Part shown: positions 26,671 to 36,078 of the stretch, in pieces
How the letters are laid out: each line of letters opens with the position of its first letter
Numbering within the stretch: the first letter of the stretch is position 1
Assembly: GCA_016215025.1 (NCBI GenBank)
Contig: JACRMI010000051.1
Coordinates: 1-60,597 of the forward strand
Direction of reading: 5' to 3'
Length of the DNA: 60,597 nt
Source of the DNA: Chloroflexota bacterium
Lineage (GTDB): Bacteria; Chloroflexota; Anaerolineae; UBA4142
The notes under the pieces: model-generated
Told to the model about the DNA's origin: nothing
The model's input: only the letters and a program-made list of their open reading frames with translations
Database searches by the model: none
Made by a program: the position numbers and the translations under genes

Positions 26671-26738
26671 GAAACCCGTTTTCTCGACAGGAACACAAAC
26701 GTAGTTTGAAACACCTTCGAGAAAACGGGTTTCTTAAA
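26671..26738 (+). terminator. Terminator after the small lipoprotein
   Basis: A 17-bp perfect stem (GAAACCCGTTTTCTCGA at 26671-26687 with its complement at 26718-26734) with a 30-base loop follows the stop codon at 26664 by six bases. The 3' side has only TT before an A-run, so it may be a stability stem as much as a terminator. Confidence 0.55.
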
Positions 26739-26751
26739 AAGGGAGACTCTA

Positions 26752-27180
26752 ATGGCAAACGTGTCATCAAGCACGACCATCAATCAGCCGGTCGATCAAG
26801 TCTTTGCCACTGTGATCTCTGCTGATGCGCAAAAATCATGGCAGGCGGGAATTCTGGATGCGAAAGTGACGCCGAACGGTCCAGTCGCGCTGGGTTCGGT
26901 CTATCACTATACAACCGAAGTCATGGGACGCCGCATGGAAACGCAACTTCAAGTATCGGCGTTCGAGCCAAACAAAAAATGGGCGGTGAAAACGACCGGC
27001 GTGCCGCGCCCTGTCGAAACGGTGTATTCGTTCGAAGGCGTTGGCGCGTCAACCAAGCTGACGATTTCGATGGAACTCACCGGTGGTTATCCCGTTGCCG
27101 CCGAAGCGATGGTCAAGCAGCAAATGCAAAAGAGTTTGGACGATCAGGGAAAACGCATCAAGCAAATGCTTGAAAAGTAA
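26752..27180 (+). CDS. SRPBCC-family (polyketide cyclase/START-like) protein
   Basis: A 142-aa soluble protein of the SRPBCC fold. It begins with the typical strand SSSTTINQPVDQVFATV, continues with WQAGILDAKVTP, and ends in the long amphipathic helix PVAAEAMVKQQMQKSLDDQGKRIKQMLEK. Such proteins bind hydrophobic small molecules in a helix-grip pocket, and many are annotated as polyketide cyclase or ligand-binding without known substrate. AAAGGGAG lies six bases before the ATG. It stands alone after the lipoprotein terminator. No catalytic role can be assigned. Confidence 0.8.
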   Translation: MANVSSSTTINQPVDQVFATVISADAQKSWQAGILDAKVTPNGPVALGSVYHYTTEVMGRRMETQLQVSAFEPNKKWAVKTTGVPRPVETVYSFEGVGASTKLTISMELTGGYPVAAEAMVKQQMQKSLDDQGKRIKQMLEK

Positions 27181-27227
27181 ACACGAAAACCACGAAAGGG
27201 CGCGAAAAGAACAAAGGGTGCGAAAGG

Positions 27228-27386
27228 ATGGCGCGTCGATTATTCGATGTAGAGCATCGAGTCAAAGACGCGCCGTCACGAAAAAGCGCGAACGCTGCGG
27301 AAGAAAACATCGCCGCCTATCACATCCTCAATCATGTGTTCATCGGACGCTTCGCGCCCGATGAACGGGGCGGCGATAGCGAATAA
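27228..27386 (+). CDS. Possible 52-aa small protein
   Basis: A short frame starts at the ATG at 27228 with AAAGG directly upstream and encodes a charged product ending in HVFIGRFAPDERGGDSE. It lies in the 226-base gap before the membrane protein at 27407. The preceding sequence has repetitive GAAAGGGCGCGAAAAG-like tracts, so it may be part of a repeat. I do not recognise the product; its evidence is only the start context and a plausible amino-acid composition. Confidence 0.3.
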   Translation: MARRLFDVEHRVKDAPSRKSANAAEENIAAYHILNHVFIGRFAPDERGGDSE

Positions 27387-27406
27387 ATCAAGAGTAAGCA
27401 CAAAAG

Positions 27407-28264
27407 GTGTCGGCATCGATCCAATTCATCGGAAATGAATTCAATAATCCAGGTTCAACGCTGATTCAAGCGTCAGCTATGAACAATACAGTCGCGCAGA
27501 TCGCATCAGGATTTACGATTGAAGGCATCCTGGGTCCCGCCGTCAAAGGATATTTAGCGCGCCGCGATAATTTGCGAGGAATGTTTATTTTCAGTTTAGG
27601 CGCGCTGATTGTGGGGACTGCCTTGGCGATACTGTTCTATATCGGTGAAACGTTTTATCTTATGCCGATCAGTCTCATCGCATTCGGACTGGGCGCAGCG
27701 CTGCTTGGACTGAACATTCGCGCTCAGGTGCTTGGGCGGACAACTCTCCAAGCGTTGGTTTTATATCGCGATGGATTTGCCTATCAATGCAATGGAAGAA
27801 TCGATACGTGCAGTTGGTTGGAGGTCGCGTCGATCATTTCACGCGAAGAAGTTGATGTGACGGAGAATCATCGTTATACCGCCTATCTCTACACGCTCAT
27901 CAAGACCAATGGCGAGCGCATCGATTTGGAAGCGAATCAATTCGCCGAAATTGTCGAGATCATCGGCCGTATCAAACAAAATGCTTATGCGACTTTGATG
28001 CCACCGCTCCGAGATCGATACAAATCCGGACAATCCGTCAGCTTTGGTCCCGTGACGATCAGTCAACGATCAGGCATTCAAATCCATGGCAAACCCTTTG
28101 CGTGGAGCAACGTGTTCGATATCAAAGTGGAAAAGGGGCGCTTGGTCATCACGACCCATGACAATCATTTCGTCAACGTTCGCGCGTGCATGATTCCGAA
28201 TATTGAATTGCTGTGCCAACTTGTCGGCGTAGACCTGGGATCAATTGATCTGGCATATAGCTAA
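27407..28264 (+). CDS. Membrane protein with PH-like C-terminal domain (DUF6585-like)
   Basis: A 285-aa protein with two adjacent transmembrane helices (residues about 60-110, FIFSLGALIVGTALAILFYI and PISLIAFGLGAALLGLNI). These are followed by a soluble region resembling a PH-like fold: TTLQALVLYRDGFAYQC, then WLEVASIISREE, then repeated beta-hairpins. The layout of a TM hairpin followed by a YRDG strand recalls DUF6585 proteins; this is from memory and unverified. The GTG start at 27407 is uncertain because the spacing to AAAAGG is too short, and the next in-frame Met is at residue 25. It converges with the AttH-like gene, with four bases between them. Confidence 0.6.
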   Translation: MSASIQFIGNEFNNPGSTLIQASAMNNTVAQIASGFTIEGILGPAVKGYLARRDNLRGMFIFSLGALIVGTALAILFYIGETFYLMPISLIAFGLGAALLGLNIRAQVLGRTTLQALVLYRDGFAYQCNGRIDTCSWLEVASIISREEVDVTENHRYTAYLYTLIKTNGERIDLEANQFAEIVEIIGRIKQNAYATLMPPLRDRYKSGQSVSFGPVTISQRSGIQIHGKPFAWSNVFDIKVEKGRLVITTHDNHFVNVRACMIPNIELLCQLVGVDLGSIDLAYS

Positions 28265-28268
28265 TTTC

Positions 28269-29423
28269 TCACGGCTGCTTTGCGCCTGCCGCATACCCCG
28301 TCAACTCGACAAATCCATTTCCTCTGACTGGGTTATTGCCCGACTGTCCGCTGATACTCACCGTACCTTCCCAGTAAACAATCGACACGTGCATTTCTTG
28401 ATCGGCGACGTATGGCTTGAGCACAAGCTGAATGTTTGCGGATGGAACGGCAACATTCCACGTCGATGGATACGTCGCGCCGGTCGGATTGCTTTTCCAT
28501 GTGGACGCCACATCGATTTTGAATTGGTCATGCGTGAGGTGGCGCGTGCTTCCGTCAGGTTCGACCAGCGTTCCGCTCGATAGCGGCTCGACGCTGCCAT
28601 CTTTTTGTCGAATCTGAAAAAGCATCAGCTCGCGATTGTCGCTGAGTTGAATCGAGAACCAATCCCAGCCGACGGCATTCGGTCCCAGCACTGCCGTACT
28701 CCACTCGTGGTCCATCCACGAATGACCCGTCACCGAAAACGTTTCGCCGTTCACCGTAATCGTCCCCGTCGTTTCGAGTCGCGTGAACGAATAATAGTAC
28801 GATGCGTTCCCAGCTTCCGCCGATTTCTGCGACAATCCTCGGTCGCCATGCAAGACGACTGGCTTGGCTGATTTCAACGTGAGATTCAGTGCGCGGCCGT
28901 CATCCTCCGCTTGCAACTGCACGTGGCTGCCGTCGGCATTCAGCGAGGTTGCGTTCCATGTTTCGAGCCAGACGCGGAATGGATTGCCCGTTGCGCCTGC
29001 AAGTCCCGCCGCGCCACGGCTGAGTCGTTCCGCCGACGAATGCGTATTGTTCTTGACATCGGTCAGCGCGAAATGCGCAAAGTATATTTGATTCGTCGCC
29101 CACTCCGATGCGCGGGGCGTCACCGTCGGCGTGATAGCGCGGCGGAAGAACGTGAGTTGATAAGCAAAGTGCCGCCCATCGGCAGAATCTAAATTGCCGG
29201 TGTAATACCACCACTCAGTTTGATATTCAGGATGCGGACCGTGATCGTCGGGAAATTTGAAATCGCGTGATTGAGTGACGCGCGCATAGCCCGCCATGCT
29301 ATCGTTGGATTGCAAGCCAGTGACAGATGCGCTGATAGTGGATAATTGCTGAGAGCTGAAAAACGCAAATCCGATAACAACAATGACTAGAAATAGAAAT
29401 ATGATGCTAATGACTCGTTTCAT
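28269..29423 (-). CDS. AttH/CrtC-like secreted hydrolase-family protein
   Basis: A 384-aa protein with one N-terminal hydrophobic anchor (VISIIFLFLVIVVIGFAFF) and a two-domain lipocalin-like body. It carries the family signatures FPDDHGPHPEYQTEWWYYTG (residues about 57-76) and GHSWMDHEWSTAVLGPNAVGWDWFSIQL (written in two parts around residue 230). These define the AttH/CrtC (carotenoid 1,2-hydratase-like) family. Its physiological substrate is unknown. It is the last gene of a minus-strand cluster with an ABC3 permease and ATPase, the arrangement of attEFGH-type loci. A nested palindrome lies between it and the permease gene, which may lower its expression relative to the transporter. Confidence 0.85.
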   Translation of the reverse strand: MKRVISIIFLFLVIVVIGFAFFSSQQLSTISASVTGLQSNDSMAGYARVTQSRDFKFPDDHGPHPEYQTEWWYYTGNLDSADGRHFAYQLTFFRRAITPTVTPRASEWATNQIYFAHFALTDVKNNTHSSAERLSRGAAGLAGATGNPFRVWLETWNATSLNADGSHVQLQAEDDGRALNLTLKSAKPVVLHGDRGLSQKSAEAGNASYYYSFTRLETTGTITVNGETFSVTGHSWMDHEWSTAVLGPNAVGWDWFSIQLSDNRELMLFQIRQKDGSVEPLSSGTLVEPDGSTRHLTHDQFKIDVASTWKSNPTGATYPSTWNVAVPSANIQLVLKPYVADQEMHVSIVYWEGTVSISGQSGNNPVRGNGFVELTGYAAGAKQP

Positions 29424-29439
29424 TTTTCACCGAAAATAA

Positions 29440-29620
29440 TGGGACGCTGATGAACGCTGATCACGTCTTTTGCATATTGTCATTTCGAGCGAAGCGAGAA
29501 ATCTATTTCCCGTGAAAGATTTCTCCTCGCTCCGCTCGTCGAAATGACAGGTCAGTATACAAAAACAGATTATTTTTTATCCGCGTTCATCTGCGTTTGT
29601 CCGCGTCCAATTTCCTATTC
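29440..29620. repeat. Nested palindromic element with TGTCATTTCGAGCGAAGCGAG core
   Basis: An inner inverted repeat runs from TGTCATTTCGA (29478) to TCGAAATGACA (ending 29549), enclosing AGAAATCT/AGATTTCT arms. Around it is a second, unrelated inverted repeat: GGACGCTGATGAACG on the left and CGTTCATCTGCGTTTGTCC near 29584-29604 on the right. The inner unit recurs inside a different outer repeat at 49666-49740. Confidence 0.65.
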
Positions 29621-32140
29621 TTCCCTCAACGCATCCGCTACTTGCATTTTCCCCAGCCGCAGCATCGGATACACCGCTGCCAATAGCGCCGCGATGATCG
29701 AAATGGCAAGCGCCTGCACGTACACTTCGGGCACCGGTTCAAAGAAAATCGTCCAGCCGAACGAGCGCAAGTTAATCACATAAATCAAAATCGTCGAAAG
29801 CAGCAAGCCGGTTGGAATCGCGAGCAAGCCAGCGGCCGCACCCATCAGTCCGCTTTCGAGCAACGTCAATCGCCACAACTGTTGCAGCGTCATCCCCGTT
29901 GCACGCAGCGTTCCCAGCTCGCGCGTGCGCTCAAGCTGCAATGCCATCAACGCGCCAAGCACGCCGATGAAGGCGACGAACACGGCGATGATGCGCAGCG
30001 TCGCCGTGATCGCAAACGTGCGGTCGAAAATCACGAGCGCGGCGTCGCGCAGCGATTTGTTGGATTGCACCACGACCTGGGCATTGCCAATCGTCGCGCG
30101 AATCGCATCCTCGATTTGATTCACGTTGGCGTTCGGCGGAACGTAAACGCCAATCGCCGAAATATTTGGGTCATCCCAATACTTTCGATAAACGTCGAGC
30201 GACATGAGCACGATGCCTTGATCGGACGAGTAATCGAAAAAGATCGCGGCGATTTCAAACGACTGCGCGCCGTGATCGGTCAACAGCGTAATGTGATCGT
30301 CGACTTGGACGTTATGCCGATTCGCAAATGGCTCGCTGACGAAAACACTTCCGTTGCGCCAATCGTCAAACGCATTCCCAGGTCGATTCGTCTTGAGCAA
30401 GCGATTTTGCACCGTCGATGCGGACACCAAGCGCACGTCGCCAAACTCGGTCGAGGTCACATCGACATCGCGAATCGATTCCACGCGCGAACTGCTGCTC
30501 ACCGCACGAATTTTTTCCAGCAGAGCAGGATCGACGGATGCGCTGCGGCTTGCACCGGTGACCGACGGCGAAATGTAAATGTCGGCGGTCAATGTTTGAT
30601 CGAGCCAACTGACCACCGTCGAGCGGAACGATTCGATCATCACGGTGACGCCGATGACGACCGAGACGGCAATCATCAACGCGGCGATAGCAACCGACGT
30701 GCGGCTCAGAGCTTGCGTCACCGTCCGCGCTGCCATTCGTCCAAGCAAGCCGGTGCGTCCGAGTGTTCGCGTTGTGAATCGCATGAGCGCAACGGTGAGG
30801 AGCGGCACGCCCAGCGTGATGCCGATCAAGCCGATAAAAATTCCTGCGAACGAAGTCGTTACGCTGTTGACGAGCAATAGCGACAGCGCGCCAATCGCAA
30901 AGAGCACAACGCCGAATGCCGTCACCGCCGGAAGCGCGCGCCGCAAGCGCAGTTCAAGATCGGAACGCTGCAAGACCGTGACCGCGGGAATGTTCGCGGC
31001 TTCGGCGGCGGGCAACGCGGCGGCGACCAGCGCGGAGAGGATGCCAAGTAAAACGCCTTTGACTATCGACGCGGCTTCAACATCGACGCCACGCACTGTC
31101 ACGGAAAAATACAAATCGTTGATCGTTTGCGTGACGAGCGCGACGGTGAGTCGCCCCAACAAAATTCCCAAACCGATGCCGACGATCGAGCCGACGATGC
31201 CGCTGATCGCCGCTTCGAGCAAAATCATCGCAAAGATTTGTCTGCCCGTGACGCCGATGCAGCGCAAAATGCCCAGCACGCGGCGACGCTGCACAACGGA
31301 AAAGAGCGTCGTGTTGTAAATCAAGAACATGCCGACGAGCAACGCCAGCAAGCTGAACGCCGTCAGGTTCAACTGAAACGCGGCGGTGAGTTGCGTTACC
31401 GTGTTCGCTTGCTCCGATGCAGGAACGATGCGCAAGCCCGTCGGCAATTTTCTCGCAATCGCTTTTGCCTCTGCTTCGGTCGCAATCAAATCGATCCGCG
31501 AGAGGCGTCCCTTCATGCCAAATAATTCTTGCGCGGTGGAAATGTCGGTGAGCAGCAAGCCGTCGAGCGCGCGCGCAGAGATTTCGTTCGGCGGACGCAA
31601 CAAGCCGACCAGCGTTATAGTTTGTTCGTGTGAATCGATCACGAGTGTCAGCTTGTCGCCGGGTTTCAGATTGAATCGTTCTGCGCTTGCCGCGCTGACG
31701 AGCCCAGTATTCGGCTGGGCAAAGAGCGCAGCAAACGAATCGAGTCCGACTTGGGTTGTGTTCGCGGTAAGAAAAGTCCGAAACGGCGGCTCGGCAAAAA
31801 AATCGATGCCGAGCACATGCAGTACCTGCCCGCCCATTTCTTTTGCGCCCACATAGTTATCGACGACGGGCGCGGACAGACGATTGCCTTGCGTGACACG
31901 CAACTCGCGATACACCGATTCGTCGATGCCGCGCGAAGCGGTGCCGGCGACGATTTGATGCGTCGCTCTGCCGACGACCGCATCCGTCGAAAGTTTGAAT
32001 GCCCGCGCCGCCGACGCGTTCGCGAGATCGACTGAGACGACGACGGCAACGCCCAGCGCGACGGAGAGAATGACGAGCAGCATCATCCACGGGCGGCGAA
32101 GTTGGTCTCTTAGAATGGTTTTAAAAAGTGTGAGAGTCAT
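29615..32140 (-). CDS. ABC3-type (FtsX-like) permease
   Basis: An 841-aa membrane protein with the duplicated MacB/FtsX layout. There is an N-terminal transmembrane helix (about 15-38), a first periplasmic domain, a first FtsX unit of three helices (about 255-390), two further helices in the middle, a second periplasmic domain (about 510-680) and a second FtsX unit (about 710-830). It ends with the conserved LRLGKMQVADALREE. Such permeases work with LolD-type ATPases and usually drive extraction of lipids or lipoproteins rather than transport through a pore. The ATPase gene lies upstream (83 bases) and the AttH-like partner downstream, so the three probably form one system. Confidence 0.9.
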   Translation of the reverse strand: MTLTLFKTILRDQLRRPWMMLLVILSVALGVAVVVSVDLANASAARAFKLSTDAVVGRATHQIVAGTASRGIDESVYRELRVTQGNRLSAPVVDNYVGAKEMGGQVLHVLGIDFFAEPPFRTFLTANTTQVGLDSFAALFAQPNTGLVSAASAERFNLKPGDKLTLVIDSHEQTITLVGLLRPPNEISARALDGLLLTDISTAQELFGMKGRLSRIDLIATEAEAKAIARKLPTGLRIVPASEQANTVTQLTAAFQLNLTAFSLLALLVGMFLIYNTTLFSVVQRRRVLGILRCIGVTGRQIFAMILLEAAISGIVGSIVGIGLGILLGRLTVALVTQTINDLYFSVTVRGVDVEAASIVKGVLLGILSALVAAALPAAEAANIPAVTVLQRSDLELRLRRALPAVTAFGVVLFAIGALSLLLVNSVTTSFAGIFIGLIGITLGVPLLTVALMRFTTRTLGRTGLLGRMAARTVTQALSRTSVAIAALMIAVSVVIGVTVMIESFRSTVVSWLDQTLTADIYISPSVTGASRSASVDPALLEKIRAVSSSSRVESIRDVDVTSTEFGDVRLVSASTVQNRLLKTNRPGNAFDDWRNGSVFVSEPFANRHNVQVDDHITLLTDHGAQSFEIAAIFFDYSSDQGIVLMSLDVYRKYWDDPNISAIGVYVPPNANVNQIEDAIRATIGNAQVVVQSNKSLRDAALVIFDRTFAITATLRIIAVFVAFIGVLGALMALQLERTRELGTLRATGMTLQQLWRLTLLESGLMGAAAGLLAIPTGLLLSTILIYVINLRSFGWTIFFEPVPEVYVQALAISIIAALLAAVYPMLRLGKMQVADALREE

Positions 32141-32148
32141 AAAATCTC

Positions 32149-32224
32149 TGCCACAGAACTACACAGAAACACACAGAATAAAAACAGGAATTCTTTTCTG
32201 TGCAATTCAGTGTGATTCTGTGGC
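32149..32224. repeat. Inverted repeat between ATPase and permease genes
   Basis: GCCACAGAACTACACAGAA on the left pairs imperfectly with TTCTGTGTGATTCTGTGGC-like sequence on the right (within 32149-32224). A related CACGGAAACACACAGAA arm forms the outer repeat at 49620-49800. The element fills the gap between two genes of one operon. Confidence 0.55.
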
Positions 32225-32916
32225 TAACTTTTTGTTTCCACGAGATGGCCGTGATCCAGCTTCAGGATTCGGTCTGCTAGTGCTGCGACATCCATCGAAT
32301 GCGTGACCATAATCATCGTTTTATTTTGTTCGCGCACGAGACGCGTTAGCAGATTTAGGATGCTCGCCCCGGTATCGGCATCGAGATTGCCGGTCGGTTC
32401 ATCGGCGAGAATGATGTCGGGATTGGCGCACAGCGCCCGCGCGATGGCGACGCGCTGTTGTTCGCCGCCCGAAAGTTTATCGGGAAAGACATTGGCGCGA
32501 TCACCCAATCCGACCGCGTCGAGCAATTTGTTTGCTTGCGTTTTTGCATCCGCATCCTTCCAGCCATTGAGTTCCGCCGTGAGCAAAACATTTTCGCGCA
32601 CCGTCAACGTCGGAATCAAATTGAAAAATTGAAACACAAAGCCGATATGGTCGCGCCGAAAGAGCGTGCGGTCGCGGTCGCTTAGCCCGCTGATGCACGT
32701 ATCGCCGACCCAAATTTCGCCAGAGGTAGGTTGATCGAGTCCGGCGAGCAGATTGAGCAAAGTGCTCTTGCCGCTCCCGCTGCGCCCGACCATCGCGACG
32801 AATTCACCGCGGCGAATGGTTGCCGACAAATCGGCGAGAACGGTACGGCGTTGATCGCCTTCTTGGAATTGCTTGATAATGTGCTCAAAGCAGATGAATT
32901 TATTGTCGGGTATCAT
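32224..32916 (-). CDS. ABC transporter ATP-binding protein (LolD/MacB type)
   Basis: A 230-aa ATPase with Walker A GRSGSGKST (near residue 43), Q-loop FQFFNLIPTLTVREN, signature LSGGEQQRVAIARAL and Walker B IILADEPTGNLD. The DEPTGNLD wording and size are those of the LolD/MacB/FtsE group, which pair with FtsX-like permeases such as the neighbour at 29615. It is the first gene of the minus-strand cluster. No convincing Shine-Dalgarno or promoter could be assigned; the upstream region is occupied by an inverted repeat (about 32930-33000). Confidence 0.93.
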   Translation of the reverse strand: MIPDNKFICFEHIIKQFQEGDQRRTVLADLSATIRRGEFVAMVGRSGSGKSTLLNLLAGLDQPTSGEIWVGDTCISGLSDRDRTLFRRDHIGFVFQFFNLIPTLTVRENVLLTAELNGWKDADAKTQANKLLDAVGLGDRANVFPDKLSGGEQQRVAIARALCANPDIILADEPTGNLDADTGASILNLLTRLVREQNKTMIMVTHSMDVAALADRILKLDHGHLVETKS

Positions 32917-32929
32917 TTCTAGTCCAGGT

Positions 32930-33000
32930 ATTCGGTGTTCAGTCTTCAGTATTCAGTTGCATCAGTGGTTAACCGAAAACTGAAAACTAAAGACTGGATG
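32930..33000. repeat. Inverted repeat between divergent genes
   Basis: TTCAGTCTTCAGTATTCAGT on the left faces ACTGAAAACTAAAGACTGG on the right, imperfectly complementary, around a TGGTTAACC centre. It separates the ABC ATPase gene from the diguanylate cyclase gene. Confidence 0.5.
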
Positions 33001-33015
33001 CTGATTATATCTCTT

Positions 33016-33044
33016 TTGACGTGTTGCGGCTAGTGCATTAAAAT
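33016..33044 (+). promoter_or_regulatory. Promoter of the GGDEF gene, predicted leaderless
   Basis: TTGACG (33016-33021), a 17-nt spacer and TAAAAT (33039-33044). Only seven bases separate the -10 from the ATG at 33052, so transcription would start at or next to the A of the start codon. Confidence 0.65.
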
Positions 33045-33051
33045 ACGCGTA

Positions 33052-35955
33052 ATGAAGAATAGCAAGCCAGCGGCAAAACACAAGTCAAGCCCGCAGCGCC
33101 GTCCCCAAAAAGAAAAACGCGCCGCGCCCGCCAAGCGACGCCCCACTCTATCCGCATCGTCTTCGGACGCCGCAGACCGTCTGCTGCAACTCCATCACGC
33201 GGTCGAGCAAAGCCCCGTTTCCGTCATCATTACTGATTTGCAGGGCAATATCGAATACGTCAACCCCAAGTTTACTCAAGTGACCGGTTACGCGTTCGCC
33301 GAAGTGATTGGCAAGAATCCACGCTTTTTGAAATCCGGTGAGACGCTGCCCGACGAGTATCGGAATATGTGGCAGACCGTTCTCGCCGGGCAGGAGTGGC
33401 ACGGCGAATTTCACAATCGCCGCAAGAATGGCGAACTGTATTGGGAAGCCGCGTCACTCTCGCCGATCTTTGATATGCAGGGCAAGATCACGCACTTGCT
33501 CGCGGTCAAAGAAGACATCACCGAACGCAAAGACATTGAAGCAAAGCTGCGCGCCTCAGAGGAATACGCGCGCAGTATCGTTGAATCGTCATTAGACATC
33601 ATCATCGCCGTTGATAATCAGCGGTGCATCACCGAGTTCAATCCCGCCGCCGAAGAAGCATTCGGCTATAAACGCGATGAGGTGATCGGCAAACATATTG
33701 GCTTTTTGTACGCCGATGTCAAACAAGGTCAGAGTGTCCACCAAATGGTTTCGCGCCAAGGCAAACTGATTCAAGAGGTAGTGAATCGACGAAAGAACGA
33801 CGAACTATTCCCCTCGTATCTTTCGGCAGCCGTGATGCGAAACGATCAGGGTGAATTGCTCGGCGTCGTGGGCATCTCGCGTGACATTACGGCAAACAAG
33901 CAAGCGGAAGAAGCGATCGCGCACCGGGATGCAACGTTGTCGGCGGTGGCTTTTGCGGCGGAACAGTTTCTGCGCGCAGCATCTTGGGAAAAAAGTCTGC
34001 CGGCGGTTTTGGAACGCATCGGGAAAGCAACCAATGCGAGTCGCGTTTATCTCTTTGAAAATTATTTCGATCAAGCGAACACTCTGTTCTGGCGACAGCG
34101 CGCGGAATGGGTTGCGCCCGGCATTACGCCGCAGATCGACAATCCCGAATTGCAGAAACTGAATGTCGCCGAAGCTGGTTTTGCGCGCTGGCGCGACATT
34201 TTGCAAAATCGCCAAATGATCCAAGGGCTGGTCAAGAATTTTCCCGACAGCGAGCGCCCGTTGCTGGAGCAACAGGACATTCTATCGATTGTGATCGTGC
34301 CGATCTTTGTCAAAGACGCATGGTGGGGCTTTATCGGTTTGGACGAATGCACTGCCGAACGCGAATGGTCGCTGCTCGAAGTGGAGGCATTGCTCGCCGC
34401 GGTGAATACGCTCGGCGGAGCGATCGAACGCGCGCGCGTCGATCAGGAACTCAAAACTCGCGCGCAGCATCTCGCGTTGCTCAACGAAATTACGCGCGCC
34501 AGCGTCACAACCTCCGATTTGCATCAACTACTGCAATTGATGACGAACAAGCTGGGTCAGTTGCTCAATGCGCCCAGTTGTGTGATTTCTTTGCGCGAAG
34601 ATACACATTACCGCGCCCAATCCGTCGCATGGTTCAGAGAAGATTCGCAAATGCAGCCGGAGCCATTCAAAGAATCGGACATGGCGATTTTTGTCGATGC
34701 CGCACTCCGAGCCGGACAACCCTTTGCGATTGAAGACGTATCGAATGATTTGACGGCGAATCACGAAAACCTGCTTGCGAACTTTCCCTTCAAATCAATG
34801 CTGTGTTTACCGTTGATAGAAAGCGGACACAAGCTGGGAGCGGCGCTCATCGGCTTTACGACGCTGCATTCGTTTACTCAAACCGAAATCGAGCTGGGTA
34901 CGCAAGCCGCCGCGCAAATTGCGCTCGCCATCGTCAAGACGCAATCCTTTGCGGCGGAAAAAGAACGCGCCGCCGAACTCGAAGCGCTGCGCCAAGCCAG
35001 TCTCAGTCTAACGTCAAGTTTGGATTTGTCGGCCGTGCTCGATGCCATTCTCGAAAGCATGATGCAGCTCAATCAGAACGCGCGCGACGCACACATTTAT
35101 TTGTACGACGACGACCGACTGACGTTTGGTTCATCGATCTGGCGCGATGGCAGCAAGGGGCAAGAATGGTCGTCGCCACGCCAAAATGGATTGACGTACG
35201 CAGTCGCACGCGGCGGCGAAATCATCGCCGTGCCCGACATGCGGAATCATCCTTTGTTCGTCGGCACGCCCTCGACGTGGCAAGGCGCCATTATCGGAAT
35301 GCCGCTCAAGATTGCGGAGCACGTCGTCGGCGTGATGACGATCGCGTTCGAAGAGGTCCGCGAGTTTGTCGAAAGCGAATTGCGCGTGTTGCGTTTGCTT
35401 GCGGCTCATGCGGCTATCGCGATTGAGAACGCGCGCTTGTACGATCAAGTGCAGCAGCTCGCCGTTACTGACTCGCTCACCGGTCTATTGAATCGACGCG
35501 GCTTTTATCAAATCGGCGCACTAGAGTTTGATCGCGCGTGGCGCTTTAATCGACCGCTGGCCGCGATGATGCTCGATGTCGATCATTTTAAACAGATCAA
35601 CGATACGTACACTCATGCCATCGGCGACCAGGTTCTGATCGCACTGGCAAATGCGTGTCGGAACAGTTTGCGCACGGTCGATGTGATTGGGCGCTATGGC
35701 GGCGAAGAGTTTGTCATCTTGCTGCCCGAAGCCGACATCGAGGTGGCGAGCCACGTTGCCGAACGCTTGCGCAACACCGTCGAAGAAATTCGTTTACCGG
35801 CGAATGGCGCTGAGGTATATGTAACCATCAGCGTCGGCGTGGCGGCCATGTCAGCGAACACGACCACTCTTGAGTTGCTTATCGAGCGCGCCGACCGCGC
35901 GCAGTATCGCGCCAAGCAAGCCGGACGCAATCACGTGGTCGTCGACGATAAATAA
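33052..35955 (+). CDS. Diguanylate cyclase with two PAS, three GAF and a GGDEF domain
   Basis: A 967-aa cytoplasmic sensor enzyme. After a basic, low-complexity N-terminus (1-40) come two PAS domains (about 42-160 and 168-290), each ended by a DIT motif (VKEDITERK, ISRDITANK). Three GAF-like domains follow (about 300-455, 475-625 and 640-795), then a GGDEF domain (about 805-965). The active site is GGEEF in RYGGEEFVILLPEAD. An RTVD sequence sits five residues before it, matching the RxxD inhibitory c-di-GMP site. It should therefore make c-di-GMP from GTP and be product-inhibited. No transmembrane helix is present. It is predicted to be translated from a leaderless message. Confidence 0.9.
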   Translation: MKNSKPAAKHKSSPQRRPQKEKRAAPAKRRPTLSASSSDAADRLLQLHHAVEQSPVSVIITDLQGNIEYVNPKFTQVTGYAFAEVIGKNPRFLKSGETLPDEYRNMWQTVLAGQEWHGEFHNRRKNGELYWEAASLSPIFDMQGKITHLLAVKEDITERKDIEAKLRASEEYARSIVESSLDIIIAVDNQRCITEFNPAAEEAFGYKRDEVIGKHIGFLYADVKQGQSVHQMVSRQGKLIQEVVNRRKNDELFPSYLSAAVMRNDQGELLGVVGISRDITANKQAEEAIAHRDATLSAVAFAAEQFLRAASWEKSLPAVLERIGKATNASRVYLFENYFDQANTLFWRQRAEWVAPGITPQIDNPELQKLNVAEAGFARWRDILQNRQMIQGLVKNFPDSERPLLEQQDILSIVIVPIFVKDAWWGFIGLDECTAEREWSLLEVEALLAAVNTLGGAIERARVDQELKTRAQHLALLNEITRASVTTSDLHQLLQLMTNKLGQLLNAPSCVISLREDTHYRAQSVAWFREDSQMQPEPFKESDMAIFVDAALRAGQPFAIEDVSNDLTANHENLLANFPFKSMLCLPLIESGHKLGAALIGFTTLHSFTQTEIELGTQAAAQIALAIVKTQSFAAEKERAAELEALRQASLSLTSSLDLSAVLDAILESMMQLNQNARDAHIYLYDDDRLTFGSSIWRDGSKGQEWSSPRQNGLTYAVARGGEIIAVPDMRNHPLFVGTPSTWQGAIIGMPLKIAEHVVGVMTIAFEEVREFVESELRVLRLLAAHAAIAIENARLYDQVQQLAVTDSLTGLLNRRGFYQIGALEFDRAWRFNRPLAAMMLDVDHFKQINDTYTHAIGDQVLIALANACRNSLRTVDVIGRYGGEEFVILLPEADIEVASHVAERLRNTVEEIRLPANGAEVYVTISVGVAAMSANTTTLELLIERADRAQYRAKQAGRNHVVVDDK

Positions 35956-36078
35956 CCGCTCGGAATGTCAGTGTGAAAGGAACTGATGGAACTATTGGAA
36001 ATTAGGGCAAGTTCCCTTGTTTCCCTGGATTGAGATTTCTCACTTTATTCACAATGCCTGTGAGCTGAAAGGATTCCT

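Noticed and set aside
27083..27364. 93-codon plus-strand frame after the SRPBCC gene
   Set aside because: It begins inside the SRPBCC gene in another frame and is Lys/Arg/Ser-rich without structure. The alternative frame at 27228 has a better start context.
29882..30880. Plus-strand frame of 332 codons opposite the FtsX-like permease
   Set aside because: Composition (Arg, His, Asp, Asn) is that of a reverse-strand shadow; no start context.
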